The position numbers were made by a program, and so were the translations under genes. From the NCBI GenBank assembly GCA_965644315.1, contig CBFFRQ010000013.1, positions 1 through 64,000 of the forward strand: a stretch of DNA of 64,000 nt, given 5' to 3'. Of the stretch, positions 59,131 to 64,000 are shown one piece after another. Each line of letters opens with the position of its first letter. The first letter of the stretch is position 1. Source of the stretch: Caecitellus pseudoparvulus. Lineage: Eukaryota; Bigyra: Bicosoecida. The notes under the pieces are model-generated. The model did no database searches, was not told the origin of the DNA, and saw only the letters and a program-made list of their open reading frames with translations.

Positions 59131-62100
59131 ATGGCCTCCCTCGCCAAATATGACAACGTGGCAGCGTCCAGGGCAGGGCAATCCAGTGGGCGGGTTCCCA
59201 CAGAGGTTACACTGGAAGCACTGTCAGCGTTGGGGATGCCAGTGAACATTCCGCTGACTGTGTGCCTGGCATCAGGGTGCGTTGCGGCGGAGTTTCACTG
59301 CCCAGTGACTAGTATGCATGGACTGTCCAAGCGCACATCTCCGCCACCGGCCGCAGCCACATCAGAGCAGTGTACAAAACCGGCCCTCTTGGGCAGGTTA
59401 TACGTGTCGGCCCGCTGGATTTGGCTGCTCGAGACCCCGTGGCGCACTTTGCGCACTTGGCAAGCACCATGCGCGGACGCTGCGATGTGGTGGCCGAGCT
59501 GGAGTGCTGGAACGCCGGCCAACCCACCCTTCTGGACAGAATCCCTCTGACGCTTGATCAAGCACGCGCTGTGCTGCTGGGTGATGCAACTCGTACACGC
59601 ACGGGCGGCAGCGTCGTCGCGAGGGCGCTGCGCACACATAGTGCTGTGCTGCAAGCCTTCGTCCTGCCTCGCTCAAGCCACAACGAGACGAGCCTTGCTT
59701 GTCTGGACATTCCAGCTGATAAAGCAGTGCTCTTTCAGGCGGCACAAAGGGCCAAAACCGTGCTGCAACACACCGGAATCCGCAGTATGAGCGCAGAGGA
59801 CGTGCACGTACGCCTGGTCTCCTGCCTGATGGGATCTGGTGTCCTCGAGACGAAGCGACTCAAGGTTCCCGTGCGACTTGAGGACTCCGGCCGGCATGGG
59901 CATGAAGTTCGAGGAGCCAGTTGGTCGTCCACGACAGCAGCGACGCTTGCGGCAGCAGGACACACGGCCTCCACTGCCGCAAAGCTTGGCGCCTTCACCT
60001 TTCCACCAGAGCTGGACGCAGGGGTACTGGACACAATGAGGCAGTATGCTGCGACTGCTCTCGCAGCATTCTCTGCCAGTGCTCAAGGGCTACCGTTTCT
60101 GTCAATCAAAGCTGTGCAGAAGGTTGATGCCGCAGGGCGGGTGGTGTTCCTAGGAGCAGCCACGCAGGTTCTTCCCTCGCCAGACAGCCTGGCCAGCATG
60201 GACGCTGCAGAAGTGTCTCACTTCACGAACAGGTGCATGCTCATTCCTCATGAAACCATTGATGGGGGTCCATCTGTTGCATTGGAACACTCCATGTCTC
60301 TGGTGGAAAGCTGCATTGAAGAGCTCAGGCCAGCGAGCAGAGTCGACGACGCTGATGAACAGGCTATCCCCCACAACGCAGGACAGACAGCGACGGCAGA
60401 TCCCCCAACACAAACCTCCAAGCCCCATACTGCACCAGTGTCCACCATGCCAGGAGTGCGTCGACAGACTGCAAGTTGCAGCGCTGTACAGAGCAAAAAG
60501 AGCGATGGGAAGGCGCGTGCAAGGCAAGTCAGCGCCAGAGCGAAGAGGACGGTGGCCCCCTTGGCCTCGGCTCGAGGGCGGGTGGTGAACAAGACATTCA
60601 CAAGTCACCCGGTGAAGGGACTGTTGTCAGGGGCAGCTATTTCACGAAGAGGCAGCGCTCAGAGCACCGGACAGGCCAAGCGGCCTATGTCCGCCAACGC
60701 CTGGCCGGACACACGGCGAATAGCGCCGCACCCCAGTCACCCACACATGGACACAAGAGATGTGATGTTCGTGCATGCAATAAAGACAAACGAATACTTG
60801 GAGGAGGAGGCCCGCACAGCAGCCTCGCAAGCTGGGGTTGGCGAGCAGGCAGCAGCTGCCTTGCAACGTCGCCGCCGGGCCTCCAGCGCAGGCGTTGATC
60901 CGGACATACTCGACGTGCTGGAAAGAGCTGGCGTGGATCTTAGTTCAGTGGACGCAATGAGGGGAGACTCTCTTCAGCCCGCTGCCATCAGCCGCATGAA
61001 CCTGGACAACCTCGGCCACATCGGCAACAGCACACGAAGACAAGCGACCCAGCACTGTGGAGTCACGCGACGGCAAAACAGGAATGCCACCACCCCCTCC
61101 ACTCATCCATCCGCTCCTGCCACAAATGCGCGTGAGCCTGCGGCACCAGGCAAGCCGAGGAACAGACACTGGTTGGCATCGTTCGGCGCAGATGCGGCGA
61201 CCTTGCCGGCCCTGCCTGGTACTGCACAGTGGCATCGAATGGGTGACGCGCCCGCAACCGGCAAGCGCGTAGAGCAGCAGGCACGCAGCCTGATGGCAAG
61301 CAGCAACACAAGCACTGCAGAGACACGCAAACTCCCCCTCCCCCAAGAGCAGCCAGGAAACGCAGGCCAAGAACTCCTTTCCCAAGTGGCCTCGCAGAGC
61401 ACTTCCACAGAGGAGCTGCTCGAGCCAACGTTCAGTAGCTCGCAGTTCCTTTCAATCCTGAGCAAGAGGGAGCACATGATAATCAATGGTGCCACGCGTG
61501 AGATGCCCCACACGTCTGCGCGCCACACCATTGGAGCAGGGCAGAGTCAGGACCGAGACATGCAGTCCACTTGCTCGGCAGCAAAGCAGAGAGGGATATC
61601 GGCCGGCTTTCCATACGCCGGCGCTCCCGGTGTACAAGTCGGGGAGGATCCAAGGCATTCTACTTCGACTTTGCAACGCATGGCCACTGGTACGCCTGGG
61701 GCCATAAGACAGCCTTCGGAAAGCACCCGCACGAAAGCTGCAAAAGCACCCACCAACGGCACCACAGACCGGAAGGCAGCAAGCATGTGTTCAGCTATGG
61801 GGCGGTTGCGCACACGCCACAGTGAGGCACTCAACCTACCTAAACGTGCGGTCAGGAGCATAGTGGCTGCAAATCAAAACGTACAGCGGCAAAATTACGC
61901 TGTGCATTCGCGACAAACAGGCGCAGGCGCAAAGAAGGGCCGCCCCAAAAGTTCACAGCGCAGACGCAGTAGGCGTACACCTGCAGATCTCGCACACACT
62001 GCCTCGTGCCCAGCGAAGCGCTCCAGTCGTCGCAAAGCACGCATGCAGGCGAAGCTCAAAGCTCGGGCAAGGCCTGCAAGCTCCCGCGTCAGACCCATCT

Positions 62101-62231
62101 CGGCACAGCTGTACAGCCGACTAGCGGGCAGCAGCGACTGGCCCTTGGCCGTTGCCGACAAGAGGGCCAGGGCGGTTTTCGGGGTGGATGCCCTGACCTT
62201 GCTTGCCGCAGCGCGAAGTGTCGGGACGTAA
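59131..62231 (+). CDS. Unrecognised large protein with disordered C-terminal half
   Basis: Exon 59131-59276, intron 59277-59365 (GTGCGT...CATCAG, 89 nt), exon 59366-62231; 1,003 residues. The junction gives VCLASG-AVYKTGPLGQ, and the second exon alone has no ATG near its start. Residues 1-330 look folded, mixed alpha/beta: VTLEALSALGMPVNIPLTV, RCDVVAELECWNAGQPTLLD, LPFLSIKAVQKVDAAGRVVF. This could be a C2- or Ig-like domain, but no family is recognised. From about residue 350 the sequence is disordered and strongly basic, ending in an RKARMQAKLKARARP-type cluster. A short helical motif (HAIKTNEYLEEEARTAASQ) sits mid-tail. Nuclear or microtubule binding is only a guess from the charge. Confidence 0.6.
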
Positions 62232-62240
62232 GCCTGCCTA

Positions 62241-63035
62241 CTACTCGCTGCCCGCCGTGTCATCCACCTTCGCGTTGTACGCCACTTTTGTCTCGGAGTT
62301 CATGGGGTTCTCCGGGGCCTTGCGCCACAAAGCAGCCAATCGCTCTTTGTACTGCGTGCGGCGCAGGCCAGGCTGCTCCTCCTTGAGCGCTGCCATGGCG
62401 CTTGGCTCCCATGCTTTGTACGCAGCCTTTTGCCTGCGCTCCGGGTGGCGCTCCACAACCTCGGAGGCCTTCTTCGGGGCTGCAGTGGCCGCGAGAGCAG
62501 CGTCAATGCCGGTGGCCCACTCAGTCGATGCGCCTCCATCCGCTGCCAGAGCCGCCTGCAGGGCTGCCAACTCGGCCCTGGCCGCTCGCTTGGCAGCAAC
62601 CTTGGACAGGCCGCCTGTCTTGGTGCCTCGCTTGCGCACTCCCTTCATGGATGCGAGCTCCGCGTCTTCCTTCGCCTCCAAACTTGCCTTTTCTGCCTTT
62701 CTGGCTTCTCTCTCTGCAGCCTTCCTGGCTGCTGCTTCGGCCCTGCACGCCGCGAGCAGCTGGGGTTCCACGCAAATTCCGCAGACGACGAAGGCGCACC
62801 GCCCACTCACTTGCGGGAGGCCCTGTGGTTTGCACCTTGCGCCCAGGCTTCATCCTCAGCTTTGGCTTGGGCTGCGGCCGCCTTCTCCGCCTTGGCCGCC
62901 TGTGCGAGCGGGAGAGCGGGGACCATGCGACGCTGCGCTGGTTCTGCTGGCATGGACTGAGCTGCGCACTCGTGAAGCTGACTTCTGAGCCTTGGCCTTC
63001 AAGCCACGTGTGTCCTCCGCCCACTTCTTCGGCAT
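62241..63035 (-). CDS. CCDC124: CCDC124-like ribosome-associated protein
   Basis: Exons 63035-62970, 62899-62811 and 62742-62241 with introns of 70 and 68 nt; 218 residues, close to human CCDC124 (223). It begins MPKKWAEDTRGLKAKAQ, matching the invariant MPKKF start of the family. A long charged coiled coil follows (AAKAEKAAAAQAKAEDEAWAQ, then RKAAEREARKAEKASLEAKE). The conserved C-terminal block is VVERHPERRQKAAYKAWE, LKEEQPGLRRTQYKERLAAL, and W-x-KAPENPMN. CCDC124 and yeast Lso2 bind idle 80S ribosomes and help recovery from dormancy. The C-terminal YNAKV matches the family's PFNAP end. All three exons are needed for the characteristic N- and C-termini. Confidence 0.85.
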
Positions 63036-63150
63036 GATGCTGGGCGTGGCTGTTCCAAGTGCACAGGGGTTGACGCTCTCGAACACCTTGTCAACGGATG
63101 GCAGACACTTTTCACAAGGTGCGTTTGAATTTGACCGCTCAATCCGGGAG

Positions 63151-64000
63151 CTACTTGGTTACGGCTTGGCCGCCCTTGTACTGCCGCTCAGCCGCCACAG
63201 CTGCTGCCGACTTGGACCAATCCACTTCCCCTCCATCGGTCAGTGCCTCCCAGCCTTCGCTGCCTAGTGGGTCGAATGTGGCGTGCAGCATGCGGCCGGC
63301 GCCGTGGGCTCCGCGCAAACCACCCTCGCTGGCCCCTCCTGCTGCGGGCTCCAGCTCAGCCAGCAGGCTTGTGGCCACCTCTGTCGTCTGTGACATGGAA
63401 CCACCGGGAGCAGACACGCAGAGGTCCAGTGGCAGCGCAAGGTCCAGCACCGGCTCGGCGTAGTGGCCCCGAAACTGCACCTGAGCAGACACGACACCCT
63501 GCCAGCGCAACACGGCCGCCGTGCCTGAGGCAGCGCTGGCCCGACCAACAGACACCGGCGTCATGTCAAACACTGCCGTTGTGTCGGCAACAGGGCGCTG
63601 CTTGGTCGTGGCGGAGCTCGCGAGCTGCCTGCTGCTTCCGTCCACATCCACGGCATAGGATGTGACGGTTGTCTCGGACACACGCAAGCGAGCAGCCTGA
63701 ATGCACGAGAATGGCAGTCCATCCGCATCAACCGCTTCAATGGACACCTGCAGCGCCACGGGTTTGCCTGGGGCAGGGCGCACAGCCCGGCACCGCACGC
63801 ACATGCGGCGGGTGAGGCGGAAAGCGGCTGGCTGCAGCCCCAGGCGCTCGGCGAGCCCTGCGCTGACGTCATCCGTCTTGGCGTGGATGACCAACGCTGC
63901 AGCATCATCCATGGGCGTCTTCTGCAAGTTCACGATGACGAGGCGGCCGCCCCTCTCGGCAGTGGCCAGGGGCATGTCGGCAGCAGGCGTCACTCGCAGG
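63151..64000 (-). CDS. SIRT6/7-type sirtuin, 3' part (runs off right edge)
   Basis: The frame is open from base 64000 to a stop at 63151, giving at least 283 residues. Its first visible residues, LRVTPAADMPLATAERGGRL followed by VIVNLQKTPMDDAAALVIHA, are the end of a class IV sirtuin catalytic domain: the NAD-ribose-binding S-L-x-x-x-P-A-x-x-x-P-L, the GG..VIVNLQ.T strand, and DDVSAGLAERLG. The NAD-binding N-terminal half and catalytic His lie outside the window. A ~220-residue C-terminal extension follows, with beta-rich and Ala-rich parts (VALQVSIEAVDADGLPF, LDLALPLDLCVSAPGG) of unknown role. SIRT6/7 homologues deacylate histones in the nucleus or nucleolus. Confidence 0.8.
   Translation of the reverse strand, partial: LRVTPAADMPLATAERGGRLVIVNLQKTPMDDAAALVIHAKTDDVSAGLAERLGLQPAAFRLTRRMCVRCRAVRPAPGKPVALQVSIEAVDADGLPFSCIQAARLRVSETTVTSYAVDVDGSSRQLASSATTKQRPVADTTAVFDMTPVSVGRASAASGTAAVLRWQGVVSAQVQFRGHYAEPVLDLALPLDLCVSAPGGSMSQTTEVATSLLAELEPAAGGASEGGLRGAHGAGRMLHATFDPLGSEGWEALTDGGEVDWSKSAAAVAAERQYKGGQAVTK

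Noticed and set aside
1-64000. CRISPR arrays, rRNA genes, tRNA genes
   Set aside because: No regularly spaced short repeats and no rRNA or tRNA sequence were recognised. The organism is a eukaryote, so CRISPR is not expected. A tRNAscan-SE run would be the decisive check for tRNAs.

Overview
This window reads as nuclear DNA of a GC-rich, compact eukaryotic microbe carrying the edge of an AT-rich, virus-like integrated element. Bases 1-3793 are very AT-rich and encode small-virus genes on the minus strand. From 3794 onward the DNA is GC-rich, with closely packed genes on both strands, short GT-AG introns (mostly 62-89 nt, several of exactly 68 nt) and clearly eukaryotic proteins. CFAP410, ASPM, HEI10, REV7, a Cet1-type RNA triphosphatase and D-2-hydroxyglutarate dehydrogenase point to a flagellated, probably sexual protist with mitochondria. 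I see no chloroplast gene. An AT-rich element in a GC-rich host whose three promoters carry TCTA recalls the mavirus-like elements of the heterotrophic flagellate Cafeteria. That host assignment is inference.

Layout. 1-2879: a W-repeat protein running off the left edge, a small zinc-finger protein and a D5-like SF3 helicase, all minus strand, each with TCTA 10-14 nt before its ATG. 2926-3793: AT-rich non-coding DNA ending in two ~195-bp direct repeats that carry palindromes. 3794-4325: the 3' remnant of a host PPR-like gene, cut at the element junction. 5140-9173: two divergent Golgi-type glycosyltransferases. 9904-15002: an ankyrin protein and a poly(A) polymerase. 15087-25559: ASPM, divergent from a giant C2-ankyrin-RBR E3 ligase. 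25591-31801: RNA triphosphatase, CFAP410, a double glycosyltransferase and REV7. 32208-34127: a pogo-like DDE transposase. 34434-40833: a conserved unknown, a PfkB-SIS fusion, CCDC174 and D2HGDH. 41056-45219: a myristoylatable kinase and HEI10. 45249-56631: a membrane protein with a degenerate NodB domain and a ~2,950-residue PPC-repeat surface protein. 57772-62231: two unrecognised proteins. 62241-64000: CCDC124 and the 3' part of a SIRT6/7-type sirtuin running off the right edge.

The host genes form no operon. Recurrent themes are mRNA 5' and 3' processing (triphosphatase, poly(A) polymerase), spindle and cilium (ASPM, CFAP410), chromosome biology (REV7, HEI10, sirtuin) and surface glycan or cell-surface functions (three glycosyltransferase genes, NodB-like protein, PPC protein). 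Splice models come from reading frames and GT-AG signals by eye and were not tested with transcripts. Several 5' ends stay open, and this is said in each entry.
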